DNA of 64,000 bases, taken from positions 62,001 to 126,000 of the forward strand of contig NZ_FUKM01000028.1 of the NCBI RefSeq assembly GCF_900163645.1, given 5' to 3'. Below the pieces are notes generated by a model. The model ran no database searches and was not told the DNA's origin. It worked only from the letters and a program-made list of their open reading frames with translations. Shown piece after piece: positions 8,545 to 18,310 of this stretch; position 1 is the stretch's first letter; each line of letters opens with the position of its first letter. Made by a program: the position numbers and the translations under genes. This DNA is from Halomonas citrativorans. GTDB lineage: Bacteria; Pseudomonadota; Gammaproteobacteria; Pseudomonadales; Halomonadaceae.

Positions 8545-9132
8545 TTACTGACGGATACCTTCAAACGTCACATAAAGCTCTAGCTCGTGCATGGGCTCGG
8601 GAAAATCGCTCAGATCGATACCATAATCGCCCAGATTAAGCATTGTGCTGCCTTCAAAACCGGCACGGTAATTACCCCATGGATCTTCACCCTGACCGAT
8701 TAACGTAACAGGCATTTCAATTTCTTGCGTCTCACCGTGTAACGTTAAATCACCCGTCACAACACCTTCGTTGTCGCCTGTTGATTCAAAGCTCGTCGAG
8801 ACAAATGAAGCGGTTGGATATTCGCTTGCATTCAGGAAATCACTGCTCAGAATGTGACGGTCACGCTCAGCATGGTTAGAGTTCAAGCTATTCACCTGAA
8901 CCTCGAACTCAACAGCAGAAGCGTCTGCATCGTCTTCGTCGTAAGAGAGTTGGCCATCAAATTCTTCAAAACTACCCAGAATATAAGACATACCAAGATG
9001 GCTAATTTTAAACTGCACGAAAGCGTGCTGGCCTTCGGTATCAACGTTATAATCAGCTGCCTGAGCCTGGCTTAATGGCACCAATGCAGCCGCGGCAATA
9101 GCAGATGCAACAACACTTTTCTTCAACATCAT
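8545..9132 (-). CDS. yceI: YceI-family periplasmic lipid-binding-like protein
   Basis: Secreted lipocalin-like beta-barrel protein that in relatives binds polyisoprenoids. After the start ATGATG (9132/9129, preceded by GAGGAG) there is a clear signal peptide MLKKSVVASAIAAAALVPL ending at AQA-AD. The mature part has the YceI hallmarks YNVDTEGQHAFVQFKISHLG at its start and LTLHGETQEIEMPVTL in the middle. The longer open frame to 9231 lacks a ribosome site. It is downstream of a cytochrome b561 gene on the same strand, a very common pairing (yceJ-yceI in E. coli). A phased repeat array (9236-9290) separates the two. Confidence 0.92.
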   Translation of the reverse strand: MMLKKSVVASAIAAAALVPLSQAQAADYNVDTEGQHAFVQFKISHLGMSYILGSFEEFDGQLSYDEDDADASAVEFEVQVNSLNSNHAERDRHILSSDFLNASEYPTASFVSTSFESTGDNEGVVTGDLTLHGETQEIEMPVTLIGQGEDPWGNYRAGFEGSTMLNLGDYGIDLSDFPEPMHELELYVTFEGIRQ

Positions 9133-9235
9133 GGTTATCTCCTCTCTTTCCTTAGTAGACACAGAGAATTTTTTATTTTCTCCATGCTTGAAAACGCGAT
9201 TCCAGCCAGTATTTACGAGTTTGCTCACCAAGCTC

Positions 9236-9290
9236 GAAGTACTTTTTAATGAGTACTTTTCAATTAGTACTTATGTATTAGCATTTATCG
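9236..9290. repeat. four phased 14-nt degenerate repeats with AGTACT core
   Basis: AGTACTT occurs at 9238, 9252 and 9266, and a degenerate AGCATTT at 9280. The spacing is exactly 14 nt each time, in an AT-rich background between the cytochrome b561 and yceI genes. AGTACT is itself palindromic. Function unknown; an array of protein-binding sites or a leftover microsatellite-like duplication are both possible. Confidence 0.6.
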
Positions 9291-9291
9291 C

Positions 9292-9849
9292 TTATGAATG
9301 CTCAGATCGGCGCACCGGATTAACCATACGCACCAGTGTAGCGTGTCGATCAATCCAGTGATGTTTAAATGCGGCTAACGCATGTCCTACTGCCAAAACT
9401 ACCAATGTTAATGCGCTGTACCAATGAATATCACCGGCGATGCTGGCCTGATTAGGAAGGCCATGCAGTAATGCAGGCACATCAAACCAACCGAAAATGC
9501 TAATACCCCGGCCATTAGCCGTAGAAATCATATAACCGCTAAGCATGACAAGAAGCAAAACGATGTAGAGCGCGATATGGCCCAGATGAGCCGCCAAGAC
9601 TTCGAAACGGCTGCCTTCACCTGCCGGCGTCGGCTGCAGTAAGCGCCACGCTATGCGTGCAACCGTGGCTATCAACAGTAACATGCCAATTGAGCGATGC
9701 ACCCATGGCCCCAGATTGTACCAACTATCGTAGTAACCAAGCCCCGTCATCCACCAGCCCAATATAAACAGGCCAATAATTGCTATGGCGCTAAGCCAAT
9801 GAAACAGAATACTCACGAGACCCCAAGTGCGCTGTGTGTTCCGCCACAT
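9292..9849 (-). CDS. cytochrome b561
   Basis: Four-helix di-haem b cytochrome of the inner membrane, a quinol-linked electron carrier. Expected haem-ligand histidines are seen in each helix: H17 (FHWLSA), H51 (WVHRSIG), H143 (IHWYSA) and H156 (GHALAA). The open frame extends to 9915, but GAGGAA just upstream supports the ATG at 9849, giving 185 residues starting MWRNTQRTWG, the usual size. It is followed by yceI, probably in one operon. The biochemical role of this pair is poorly defined in general. Confidence 0.9.
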   Translation of the reverse strand: MWRNTQRTWGLVSILFHWLSAIAIIGLFILGWWMTGLGYYDSWYNLGPWVHRSIGMLLLIATVARIAWRLLQPTPAGEGSRFEVLAAHLGHIALYIVLLLVMLSGYMISTANGRGISIFGWFDVPALLHGLPNQASIAGDIHWYSALTLVVLAVGHALAAFKHHWIDRHATLVRMVNPVRRSEHS

Positions 9850-10470
9850 TCTTTTCTTCCTCGTTACTACCACACAAACGCTATGCTGACTCGCCTTCCT
9901 GTCAAGCATGCTCAAGTGGTGGCATTTCGCTCATGGCTATCGCAGGCCTGTTCTTATCGAAGTCAAGACAGTACGAGAGCGCCCGTTAATCACAGCGGAG
10001 CACCCATCAAAGCACTCAGCTGAACACTATCATCAAACATCAGAACAACATTCGGTTTCTTAAGCCGCCGAAAGAGCGACTCTTGCGCGGCTACCGTCAT
10101 GAATATCAGGAGCATACTGGCTGGCGCTTTAAAAGACTGCTGAAAAAAGCAGAATACACCATTCGTAAAAACCATTGATTAACGTGCTAACAGCTTTCAT
10201 GGGCCGCACAATCAGCACCTTATAAGCGGTTCCTACTGATAGGTGCCGGAGGATTTAAAAACCAGAGGCAAGGAGCATTGAAAAAAAACAAGAAAAAAGC
10301 ACTTTCTGTAACACCATTGAAATTAATTCAATTTTTTAGAATGGTTCGTGTATTTTTAATCAATTTTATTATCTAGTTTGCAGGCTTACAATATCGTCAT
10401 GTTCTCAAGTGACTTGGCAAAAAGCACACCATGCATGGGAGAACAACTACACACTAATGAGGTTTATATC
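9850..10470. other. 620-bp region without a convincing gene
   Basis: It holds the presumed 5' regions of the cytochrome b561 gene (minus) and of the small secreted protein gene (plus). On the plus strand, frame 10020-10178 reads 52 codons with protein-like composition, rich in K, R, H and Y, but has no ATG or GTG start and no ribosome site; it may be a gene remnant. The stretch 10290-10380 is strongly AT-rich and includes TTGAA-N5-TTCAA at 10317-10331, a possible regulatory site. Confidence 0.4.
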
Positions 10471-10758
10471 ATGAAAAAAGTTACCACTGTCGCCGCTATT
10501 GCAATCGCCTTGTCTGCCACTACCTTTTCAGCAGCTGCACTGGCTGAGCGTGGTTCAGAGAAACTGAACACCGTAATGATCCCGACGTCTACTGCCCATT
10601 ACAGCCAGGAAGACCTCACCCTGTCCCCATCGGACTTGCCTGCGATCAATGGCGGCCAGGCTCAAAACGAGGTACTTGATGCCTCTTTTGACGAAAGCCA
10701 GCAAACAGTAGCAGACCGCACAATTAAAGGTAATGACCTGCACAGCCTTAACTCGTAA
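10471..10758 (+). CDS. small secreted protein, unknown function
   Basis: I do not recognise the family. From ATG 10471 (GAGGT 7 nt upstream) the product is 95 residues. A typical Sec signal peptide, MKKVTTVAAIAIALSATTF followed by SAAALA, is cleaved near residue 25. The mature part of about 70 residues is hydrophilic and acidic, with no cysteines and many S, T, D and Q, suggesting a soluble or disordered periplasmic protein. The frame is open to 10378, but the extension has no signal-peptide logic. It is monocistronic, between an AT-rich upstream region and a bidirectional terminator at 10801-10828. Confidence 0.7.
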   Translation: MKKVTTVAAIAIALSATTFSAAALAERGSEKLNTVMIPTSTAHYSQEDLTLSPSDLPAINGGQAQNEVLDASFDESQQTVADRTIKGNDLHSLNS

Positions 10759-10800
10759 GGCAGGCAATACTGACAGCTTCTAGAAAGCAGATCTGTCGCA

Positions 10801-10828
10801 AAAAACCCCACGCACGTGGGGTTTTTTT
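10801..10828. terminator. bidirectional intrinsic terminator
   Basis: CCCCACG-CA-CGTGGGG stem flanked by A- and T-runs on both sides. It serves the small secreted protein gene (plus) and metZ (minus), which converge here. Confidence 0.92.
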
Positions 10829-10869
10829 ATGCCAATAAAGCAAGCCTAACGATAAAGCAGGGCTTATTG

Positions 10870-12075
10870 TCAGCCTTGTTCCGCTGCTAGCACATTGAGG
10901 CCACGCGCTAAATCACGCTGAATGTCCTGCTGGCTTTCCAGTCCCACCGCCACACGAATTAACCCTGGAACAATTCCCGCCGCCTCTTTTTGCGCATCGG
11001 ATAAGCGTCCATGCGTGGTCGTCGCGGGATGGGTGATCGTCGTTTTTACATCCCCCAGGTTACCGGTGATGGATAATAGACGAGTCGCATCAATCACCTG
11101 CCAAGCGCCCTCCTGCCCATTAACAACCTCAAACCCAAGCACAGCACCAAAGCCTTTCTGTTGCTGTTTGGCGAGCGTATGCTGCGGATGCGTTTCCAAA
11201 CCGCTGTAATGCACTTTACTTACCGCAGGATGGCCTTCCAGCCAGCGCGCCAACGTGAGCGCATTTTCACAATGGGCTTTCATCCGTAGCGAGAGAGTTT
11301 CAAGCCCTTTGGTAAATATCCAGGCATTAAAGGGACTGAGACAAGGTCCACAGGTGCGAACCACGCCGAAGACTTCTTCCAGCACATCGTGCTTACCCAC
11401 GACAGCGCCACCGATGGCCCGCCCTTGACCGTCAAGGTACTTGGTCGCGGAGTGGATGACGAGGTCGGCACCCAACGCAAGAGGCTGCTGCAGCGCAGGT
11501 GTCAAAAAGCAGTTATCAATGGCCAAAAGGGCATTATTACGTTTTGCTATGGCAGCAAGCGCCGGGATATCGGCAATCTCCGAAAGCGGGTTTGAAGGCG
11601 TCTCTGCAAACAGGAGCCGCGTTTTGGGCGTAATAGCCGCTTCCCACGCTTCTACATTAGAGAGTTCAACGTAGCGGGTGGTGATGCCAAACTTGCCCAG
11701 GTACTTATCGAACAGGCTGACGGTCGAGCCAAAAAGCGAACGCGATGCCACGATTTCATCGCCTGCAGACAATAACGCAAGCGCCGTCGATAAAATGGCC
11801 GACATACCCGAACTTGTTGCCACGCAGCGTTCCCCACCTTCAAGTGCTGCCAAGCGGCGCTCGAAAGTATGTACAGTGGGGTTCGTAAAACGCGAATAAA
11901 CGTTACCAGGCTCTTGCCCACCAAACTTACGCGCTGCTTCCGCAGCGCTTTCATAGACAAAGCTAGAGGTCGGAAAAATAGGTTCCGCATGCTCTTGCTC
12001 GAAGGTGCGATGATGGCCTGCACGGATCGCCAGCGTCTCTAACGACCACTCATCCTGTTGGCTGTCATTGTGCAT
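10870..12075 (-). CDS. metZ: O-succinylhomoserine sulfhydrylase
   Basis: PLP enzyme of the Cys/Met metabolism family that condenses O-succinylhomoserine with sulfide to give homocysteine (direct sulfurylation route to methionine). The PLP lysine lies in IHSATKYLDGQGR, and SSGMSAILSTALALL and AETPSNPLSEIADI are family landmarks. Length 401 fits MetZ. It follows purF by about 40 bp on the same strand, the same order as in Pseudomonas, which supports metZ over metB or metC. Confidence 0.93.
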   Translation of the reverse strand: MHNDSQQDEWSLETLAIRAGHHRTFEQEHAEPIFPTSSFVYESAAEAARKFGGQEPGNVYSRFTNPTVHTFERRLAALEGGERCVATSSGMSAILSTALALLSAGDEIVASRSLFGSTVSLFDKYLGKFGITTRYVELSNVEAWEAAITPKTRLLFAETPSNPLSEIADIPALAAIAKRNNALLAIDNCFLTPALQQPLALGADLVIHSATKYLDGQGRAIGGAVVGKHDVLEEVFGVVRTCGPCLSPFNAWIFTKGLETLSLRMKAHCENALTLARWLEGHPAVSKVHYSGLETHPQHTLAKQQQKGFGAVLGFEVVNGQEGAWQVIDATRLLSITGNLGDVKTTITHPATTTHGRLSDAQKEAAGIVPGLIRVAVGLESQQDIQRDLARGLNVLAAEQG

Positions 12076-12116
12076 GGACGTACCCCTTGTTTTCAGTAAA
12101 CATCCGTGACCTGTCC

Positions 12117-13637
12117 TTAGTCGTCGAGGTCATCATCCTGATTGTGCATATCGACCAGCGCATGATCACCCGCACTTTGATCTTTCGCGGCATCGTTCCG
12201 GCTGGCTTCAAGCACGGCCAGATACGCTTCATCGATATCCCCCGTGACATACTTGCCATCAAAGACCGAGCAGTCGAAGGATTCCATTTCCGGATTTACT
12301 TCGCGACAGGCGTCTTTCAGGTCTTCCAGATCCTGGTAGAAAATTCGGTCAGCGCCAATCAGCTCGCCTACTTCATCTTCAGTACGGCCATGGGCAATTA
12401 ACTCCACCGCCGCAGGCATGTCGATACCGTATACATTAGGGTAGCGCACAGGCGGCGCAGCGGAGGCAAAGTAAACCTTACGCGCACCCGCATCTCGGGC
12501 CATCTGAATAATCTGCTTACAGGTCGTACCACGTACAATCGAGTCATCCACCAGCAGCACGTTCTTGCCTTTGAACTCAATGTCGATGGCGTTGAGTTTT
12601 TGGCGTACCGATTTCTTACGCTGAGTTTGGCCAGGCATGATAAACGTACGGCCAATATAGCGGTTCTTCATAAAGCCTTCGCGATACGTCACCCCAAGGT
12701 GCTGGGCCATTTCCAGCGCGGAGGTACGGGACGTATCCGGAATGGGAATCACAACATCAATATCGTGATCAGGCCATTCGTTCAGGATTCGGTCGCCCAG
12801 CTTGCGACCCATTTGCATACGCGTGCCGTAGACGTAGGCACCGTCCAGAATGGAGTCAGGGCGTGCCAGATATACATGCTCGAAAATACACGAGCTCAGC
12901 TGCGGACGGTCAGCACATACCTGCGTATGGCACTGGCCCTGCATATCCACAAATATCGCTTCGCCGGGTGACAGGTCACGCTCAAGCTCAAAGCCGCCCA
13001 CGTCTAACGCAACCGACTCAGAAGCAATCATGACATCCTGCCCTTCGTCCGTTTGGCGAGTACCAAACACCACTGGACGAATGCCGTGAGGATCACGAAA
13101 TGCCACCATACCAAAACCGTTAATGATCGCGACCGCCGCGTAGCCGCCTTTGCAGCGCCGGTGCACTCTACGTACCGCATCAAAAATATCTTCCGCTTCC
13201 AGATGCAGGCCTTGCTTACCCAACTCATGGGCAAACACGTTAAGCAATACTTCAGAGTCGGAGCTGGTATTGATGTGCCGTAAATCGGTTGAGAAAAGCT
13301 CCTGCTTCAACTGTTCAGAGTTGGTCAGGTTACCATTATGGGCCAACGCAATACCGTAAGGCGAGTTGACATAAAACGGCTGAGATTCCGCTTCGCTGGA
13401 TGAACCAGCGGTAGGATAACGTACGTGACCAATGCCCAGGTTGCCCTTAAGGCGAGCCATATGGCGGGTGTGGAAGACATCGCGCACTAGCCCATTGCTC
13501 TTGCGCAGTAAGAAGCGTCCCTCGCTCCAGGTCATCATACCGGCAGCGTCCTGGCCGCGATGCTGAAGTACGGTCAGGGCATCGTAGATTCCCTGATTTA
13601 CCGCCTGCTTGGCCAGAAGGCCCACTATACCGCACAT
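12117..13637 (-). CDS. purF: amidophosphoribosyltransferase
   Basis: First committed step of purine synthesis: PRPP plus glutamine to phosphoribosylamine. The N-terminal Ntn-hydrolase glutaminase domain begins with the nucleophile Cys2 (M-CGIVGLL). The C-terminal PRTase domain has the PRPP loop [17 protein letters not shown] and the preceding [17 protein letters not shown]. Length 506 matches the family. GAGGT lies about 9 nt before the ATG. It sits between cvpA and metZ in the conserved dedD-cvpA-purF-metZ series. Confidence 0.97.
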   Translation of the reverse strand: MCGIVGLLAKQAVNQGIYDALTVLQHRGQDAAGMMTWSEGRFLLRKSNGLVRDVFHTRHMARLKGNLGIGHVRYPTAGSSSEAESQPFYVNSPYGIALAHNGNLTNSEQLKQELFSTDLRHINTSSDSEVLLNVFAHELGKQGLHLEAEDIFDAVRRVHRRCKGGYAAVAIINGFGMVAFRDPHGIRPVVFGTRQTDEGQDVMIASESVALDVGGFELERDLSPGEAIFVDMQGQCHTQVCADRPQLSSCIFEHVYLARPDSILDGAYVYGTRMQMGRKLGDRILNEWPDHDIDVVIPIPDTSRTSALEMAQHLGVTYREGFMKNRYIGRTFIMPGQTQRKKSVRQKLNAIDIEFKGKNVLLVDDSIVRGTTCKQIIQMARDAGARKVYFASAAPPVRYPNVYGIDMPAAVELIAHGRTEDEVGELIGADRIFYQDLEDLKDACREVNPEMESFDCSVFDGKYVTGDIDEAYLAVLEASRNDAAKDQSAGDHALVDMHNQDDDLDD

Positions 13638-13768
13638 TCAAGTTACCTCGCTTTAGTGCCATGGCTTGCCAAAACAAGCCCGTACGTTCTTGAAACTCGT
13701 TTTAATACGTTTGCGTTTAACCGGTACCCGTCAAGCGGTTAGGCAAGCGCAAAATACGCTGTTAGGCG

Positions 13769-14341
13769 TTATTGACTATCCATGGGCTGCGGCGTAAAAC
13801 TGCCATGCGGGCGAATGTCAGGCAGTGATATATCGCGTAAAGAGGCGGGGGCTTCTGGCAGCTCCCGCTCCCACTGATCCAACTGGCTAACCGCCCAATC
13901 GCGCAACTCGATAAAGGTGGGCCGTAACGAGGCTTGCTGCCATGCCTGAAGCTCGGCAAGCGGCGTGAGCGTAATAACGACCGTGGCCACCAGCAAGATG
14001 ATCGTGCCACGCGCGATACCAAACACAGCTCCCGCAAAACGGTTCAAAAGCCCCATGCCTACCCATACAATGGCCGCATGCACCAAGCGAATAACAATGC
14101 CACAAAGCAAGATCACCGCAAAAATAACCAGTGCAAAGGACAATACAAGTCGAGCATCAAAACTTTCGACAAACCCGCTCATTAACTCAGCGACCGGCTC
14201 TGCCAATACGCGGGCGACCATTAACGCAACAACCCATGCCCCAAGCCCTAACGCTTCTCTAACAAAACCACGGACAAAGCCGGCCAGCATCGAAAGCGCC
14301 AGCACGGCAAGAAATACAGCATCAATCCACGTTAGCGCCAT
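13769..14341 (-). CDS. cvpA: CvpA family inner-membrane protein
   Basis: Integral membrane protein with about four hydrophobic helices in the first 125 residues, and a cytoplasmic amphipathic tail ending near residue 190. The N-terminal TWIDAVFLAVLALSMLAGFVRGFVREA is the CvpA signature (landmark residues 4-30). Relatives are linked to colicin V export and, more recently, to envelope stress tolerance; the molecular activity is unsettled. It starts 3 nt after the dedD stop, so the pair is translationally linked. Confidence 0.93.
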   Translation of the reverse strand: MALTWIDAVFLAVLALSMLAGFVRGFVREALGLGAWVVALMVARVLAEPVAELMSGFVESFDARLVLSFALVIFAVILLCGIVIRLVHAAIVWVGMGLLNRFAGAVFGIARGTIILLVATVVITLTPLAELQAWQQASLRPTFIELRDWAVSQLDQWERELPEAPASLRDISLPDIRPHGSFTPQPMDSQ

Positions 14342-14344
14342 CGT

Positions 14345-15082
14345 TTAATCTCTTACTCGCACTAACAGACCTTGCACGTTTGCGCGCTGTTTAATTAAGG
14401 CCATGGCCGCTTCGCCATCCTCTGATGATGCGTAAGGCCCCACGAGCACTGTGGTCAAGTTATTGTCGCGCTGGCGTTGAAAAACACTAAATCCTTCGCC
14501 TGTAAGCTGGCTACCAAGTCGCTGAGCATTCGCAGCATCGCCAAAACTACCCACCTGAACCGCCCACCCACCTTGCTGTGTAGACGCTGGCCCAGAACTC
14601 GAAGAACCCGCTCCTGATGAACCTGTACTTGAAGAGCCTGCACTTGAAGAATTAGCACTTGAAGAGCCTGCAGCGCTTTGGCTGCTGGATGTCGACGTGC
14701 TATTCGAGGCTACCAGGTCGGCAATGGGGTCATTTTGAGGAGCGTCAGTGTTTAAAGATGGCGTAGGCGCTTGTGCGACGGTTTCCGTTTCACTGGGCGC
14801 ATCAATTTGAGAAGTATCAGGTAGTCTCGGAGATGCATCTATCGATGCATTAACCCCATCATTGCTTGCCACATTTGAAGATGGCTGAGGGTTAATGGTA
14901 GAGGGCATTTGGGGAGCGTCCACATCACGGCGCGCCGTTTCTATGGGCTGTTCAATAATGAACGTTGGTTGCTGTCGCTCTTCACGCGGCGCCGGGTCAC
15001 TCATCAGCCAAGGGACAACGATTGCGAGTAGCGCAAGCAGAATCACAACACCGCTAATGCGCTCTGTTTTACCATATTTCAT
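14345..15082 (-). CDS. dedD: SPOR-domain cell-division protein (DedD-like)
   Basis: Septal peptidoglycan-binding protein. One N-terminal transmembrane helix (VVILLALLAIVVPWLM, about residues 11-26) is followed by a periplasmic disordered linker and a C-terminal SPOR domain starting at GGWAVQVGSFGDAANAQRL (about residue 168). The linker contains a Ser/Gly/Ala stretch (about residues 132-165) in which SSxxGSS units are repeated; the DNA at 14590-14690 shows matching imperfect 15-nt repeats, so linker length may vary between strains. Position between folC and cvpA is the same as for E. coli dedD. Confidence 0.9.
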   Translation of the reverse strand: MKYGKTERISGVVILLALLAIVVPWLMSDPAPREERQQPTFIIEQPIETARRDVDAPQMPSTINPQPSSNVASNDGVNASIDASPRLPDTSQIDAPSETETVAQAPTPSLNTDAPQNDPIADLVASNSTSTSSSQSAAGSSSANSSSAGSSSTGSSGAGSSSSGPASTQQGGWAVQVGSFGDAANAQRLGSQLTGEGFSVFQRQRDNNLTTVLVGPYASSEDGEAAMALIKQRANVQGLLVRVRD

Positions 15083-15109
15083 ATCATCTCCCTCTAGCGG
15101 GACTACGCC

Positions 15110-16411
15110 TTAAGAACGGCTGGCTTGTGGCAGTGATCGAGCTAACAGAGCGGCGACGGTAAAAAAGGAACCCGTTACCAAAATGCGATCCTTGTCAGTG
15201 AGCATCTCAGCCATGGCATCAACACCGGCTTCAGGCGAGTCTGCACAAAGCCGCACACAGCCACCATGGGCTTTAATACGCTCAGCGAGCTCATTGGCCG
15301 TGTGGCCGCGCTCGCCATCAAGCGTTACACAGACCCAGTCAGTAATACGCGGTGCTAACGCCGCAATAACACCATCAACGTCTTTATCATTGAGCATACC
15401 TATCACTGCCCACTGCCGTCCTGTATCAGGCGGTACTGGCAAATGGCGAGCAACATAGGTCGCCGCATGAGGATTATGCCCCACATCCAGGCACCACTGC
15501 CCTATCCACTGCATCCGACCTGGCAGATTAACACTGGCTAATGCATTTTGCGTGGCTTTTAGCGTTAGCGTCAGCCCCGTAAGCGCCAGCGCTTGTAGCG
15601 CGGTTGCGGCATTATCGACAGGCAGACCAGGATCAGGCAGCGCATCCAGAGAAAGCGTCTCCCCCATTGCCGTCAACCCACTCCAGCACCAGGGTAAATG
15701 GCTGTTTTCCTCGGCACTGTGGTTAAACGCTAATCCTAACCGGTAAACCGGCGCCGCCAAGGCAATAGCCGCATCGGCAACGCTACCGGGAAGCGACTCA
15801 CTACCCAATACCGCTGGCCGCAATGGGCGAAATATACCCGCTTTCTCAAGGCCGATTTGCGCAATATCGGTTCCCAAAAAGCTCGCATGGTCTTGGGCTA
15901 TCGTGGTGACGACCGCAACATCCGCATTAATGATATTGACGGCATCCAAGCGACCGCCCAAGCCCACCTCAAGTACCGCGAGATCCAGTTCAGCTTGTGC
16001 CAGACACCAGAGCGCGCACAATGTACCTGCTTCAAAATAGGTCAGGCTAATTTCCGGTGCTTCCAGGCGAGCCTGTTCGACACGTTCAAACCCCTCAACC
16101 AGGCACGCGTCGTCAGCTTCCTGGCCGTTGATACGCACCCGCTCGTTGTAACGCAATAGATGAGGCGAGGAGTACGTACCCACATGCCAACCATGTGCGC
16201 GAGCCACCGCGTCAACCATGGCAACCGTCGAGCCTTTACCATTGGTGCCCGCCACAATGACAACGCGATTGGCAATGGGGCGTTTAAATAGCCCCATACG
16301 CTCAGCAACACGTGACACACGCTCCAGGCCTAAATCAATCCCGACAGGGTGCAGGGTTTCCAGATGCTGAAGCCACTCTGCTAACGACTTAGGCATTGCG
16401 GTGTGGTTCAT
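15110..16411 (-). CDS. folC: bifunctional folylpolyglutamate synthase/dihydrofolate synthase
   Basis: Adds glutamate to dihydropteroate and then to reduced folates. The ATP-binding loop [16 protein letters not shown] and the family segments [19 protein letters not shown] and [15 protein letters not shown] are all present. The frame is open to 16447, deep within accD; the ATG at 16411 ([13 protein letters not shown]) still overlaps the accD end by 23 nt and gives 433 residues. The ATG at 16396 is an alternative; neither has a strong ribosome site, so translational coupling to accD is likely. Confidence 0.93.
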   Translation of the reverse strand: MNHTAMPKSLAEWLQHLETLHPVGIDLGLERVSRVAERMGLFKRPIANRVVIVAGTNGKGSTVAMVDAVARAHGWHVGTYSSPHLLRYNERVRINGQEADDACLVEGFERVEQARLEAPEISLTYFEAGTLCALWCLAQAELDLAVLEVGLGGRLDAVNIINADVAVVTTIAQDHASFLGTDIAQIGLEKAGIFRPLRPAVLGSESLPGSVADAAIALAAPVYRLGLAFNHSAEENSHLPWCWSGLTAMGETLSLDALPDPGLPVDNAATALQALALTGLTLTLKATQNALASVNLPGRMQWIGQWCLDVGHNPHAATYVARHLPVPPDTGRQWAVIGMLNDKDVDGVIAALAPRITDWVCVTLDGERGHTANELAERIKAHGGCVRLCADSPEAGVDAMAEMLTDKDRILVTGSFFTVAALLARSLPQASRS

Positions 16412-17393
16412 GGCTCTTGTCAATAGAATCCGGACCTGTCTCGTCAACCGTTACGTCAGCATCGGCGATATGTGCTTCATCAACCACTGGCTCAGCGACG
16501 GCTTCATCATCCGTCAATTCACTGGCTAACGAAAGCGCCTCCTGATGAGTCAACTTGCGTAGTACGCCGCCCACACGGGCACGCATTTCCTGGCGATGTA
16601 CAATCATATCGACCGTACCATGCTCCAACAGGAACTCACTGCGCTGGAAACCTTCTGGCAGCGTTTCGCGGACGGTCTGCTCAATAACACGCGGACCAGC
16701 AAAACCAATCAATGCGTTGGGCTCAGCAATATTCAAGTCGCCCAGCATGGCGAGCGAAGCGGATACGCCCCCAAACACCGGATCGGTAAGCACCGAGATA
16801 TAGGGCACACCGGCCTGCTTGAGTTTCTCAAGTGCCGCCGATGTTTTGGCCATTTGCATCAGTGAGAAAAGCGCTTCCTGCATACGTGCACCACCGGAAG
16901 CCGCAAAGCAAACCAGCGGAATACCTTCTTCAAGCGCGATAGTGGCCGCTCGGGCAAACTTCTCACCCACTACGGCTCCCATCGACCCACCCATAAAGGT
17001 GAACTCAAAAGCAACCGCAATGACCGGCAAACCGTCCAACGTACCACGCATTGCAATCAGCGCATCTTTCTCGCCGGTATCTTTTTGCGCGGCCGCCAAG
17101 CGGTCCTTGTACTTTTTAGAGTCGCGGAATTTCAGGCGATCAACAGGTTCAAGCTCTGCCGCGACCTCTTCACGGCCTTCTTTATCCAGGAACCAGTCCA
17201 AGCGTTTCCGCGCAGTCAGCCGTAAGTGATGGTCACATTTCGGACAAACACTATGGTGTTTCTCTAACTCAGGAAGATAGAGAACGGCTTCACACTTGGG
17301 ACATTTACGCCAGAGGCCGTCGGGCACACTGGCACGACGGTCTTTACGCTGGATACGCCCCATGGAGGGCACTATCTTGTCTAACCAGCTCAT
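16389..17393 (-). CDS. accD: acetyl-CoA carboxylase carboxyltransferase subunit beta
   Basis: Beta subunit of the carboxyltransferase that makes malonyl-CoA for fatty acid synthesis; partners AccA, AccB and AccC are not in the window. A zinc ribbon with C31, C34, C50 and C53 is followed by the crotonase-like core, with [17 protein letters not shown] and [19 protein letters not shown] as landmarks. Length 334 includes an acidic C-terminal tail longer than in E. coli (304). The accD-folC overlap is conserved in gammaproteobacteria. Confidence 0.96.
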   Translation of the reverse strand: MSWLDKIVPSMGRIQRKDRRASVPDGLWRKCPKCEAVLYLPELEKHHSVCPKCDHHLRLTARKRLDWFLDKEGREEVAAELEPVDRLKFRDSKKYKDRLAAAQKDTGEKDALIAMRGTLDGLPVIAVAFEFTFMGGSMGAVVGEKFARAATIALEEGIPLVCFAASGGARMQEALFSLMQMAKTSAALEKLKQAGVPYISVLTDPVFGGVSASLAMLGDLNIAEPNALIGFAGPRVIEQTVRETLPEGFQRSEFLLEHGTVDMIVHRQEMRARVGGVLRKLTHQEALSLASELTDDEAVAEPVVDEAHIADADVTVDETGPDSIDKSHEPHRNA

Positions 17394-17485
17394 ATCAAAA
17401 AGGCTTCCGTTTTACGTCATGCCTGGCAGCGCCAAGCTTGATGAGTGTCGTCAATCAACTTCAGTATAGACGATGAGGGGCAGCG

Positions 17486-18289
17486 TTAGGCGTCCATTGC
17501 GGTGCGCATCTCTGCTAGCACGCTTCTAAGCTGACCAGCGATAATTTCGGGCGTTTCTACATTTTCGGCAATACGGTTTACTAACGCACTACCGACAATC
17601 ACTCCATCCGCTACGTTAGCCACTTCAGCAGCCGTTACGCCATCGCGGATACCGAAACCAACACATAGCGGCAGGTCGGTCATTTCACGTAGCGGTGCCA
17701 GACGTTCAGCGACGTCACCTGCATTTAAGGTTGCCGCACCAGTAACGCCTTTTAGCGAAACGTAGTAAAGGTACCCCTCACCCTGGGCGCATATTGTAGC
17801 GGCTCGCGCAGGTGAAGTGGTAGGCGCCACAAGGAAAATTGCTGCTAAATTATGCGCTTTTAACAGCGGACCCAATTCATCGGCCTCTTCTGGCGGCATA
17901 TCGACCACTAGCACGCCATCAACGCCCACTTTTTCAGCCTGCTCAGCGAAGGCCTCGTAGCCAATACGCTCAATAGGATTTAGATACCCCATTAACACGA
18001 CCGGAGTTGTGGTATCGGCCTGACGGAATTCAGCCACCATATCCAGCAAGTCGACCAAGCGGGTGCCCTGCTTTAAAGCGCGTTCACAGGCTTTCTGAAT
18101 AACCGGGCCGTCCGCCATTGGATCAGAAAACGGCACACCAAGCTCAATGACATCCGCACCCGCTTCTACCAGCGCATGCATAAAGCCAACGGTGTACTGT
18201 GGCGCCGGGTCGCCCGCCGTAATATAAGGTATCAGAGCCTTGCGGCCCTGCTGCTTGAGTTCAGAAAAGCGCTGATCGATACGGTTCAT
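17486..18289 (-). CDS. trpA: tryptophan synthase alpha chain
   Basis: Cleaves indole-3-glycerol phosphate to indole and glyceraldehyde 3-phosphate; works in an alpha2beta2 complex with TrpB. Catalytic Glu in [18 protein letters not shown], catalytic Asp in [13 protein letters not shown], and the phosphate-binding VGFGIRDG and GVIVGSALV segments are present. Length 267 is standard. It begins 21 nt after the trpB stop. It lies upstream of accD with about 90 bp between. Confidence 0.97.
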   Translation of the reverse strand: MNRIDQRFSELKQQGRKALIPYITAGDPAPQYTVGFMHALVEAGADVIELGVPFSDPMADGPVIQKACERALKQGTRLVDLLDMVAEFRQADTTTPVVLMGYLNPIERIGYEAFAEQAEKVGVDGVLVVDMPPEEADELGPLLKAHNLAAIFLVAPTTSPARAATICAQGEGYLYYVSLKGVTGAATLNAGDVAERLAPLREMTDLPLCVGFGIRDGVTAAEVANVADGVIVGSALVNRIAENVETPEIIAGQLRSVLAEMRTAMDA

Positions 18290-18310
18290 GCTTGTCCTTA
18301 AAAGCGGGCC

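Noticed and set aside
14590-14690. Repetitive DNA in dedD considered as a phase-variable or CRISPR-like array
   Set aside because: The repeats are in-frame, degenerate codons for a Ser/Gly linker, with no spacers or repeat unit suited to frameshift switching.
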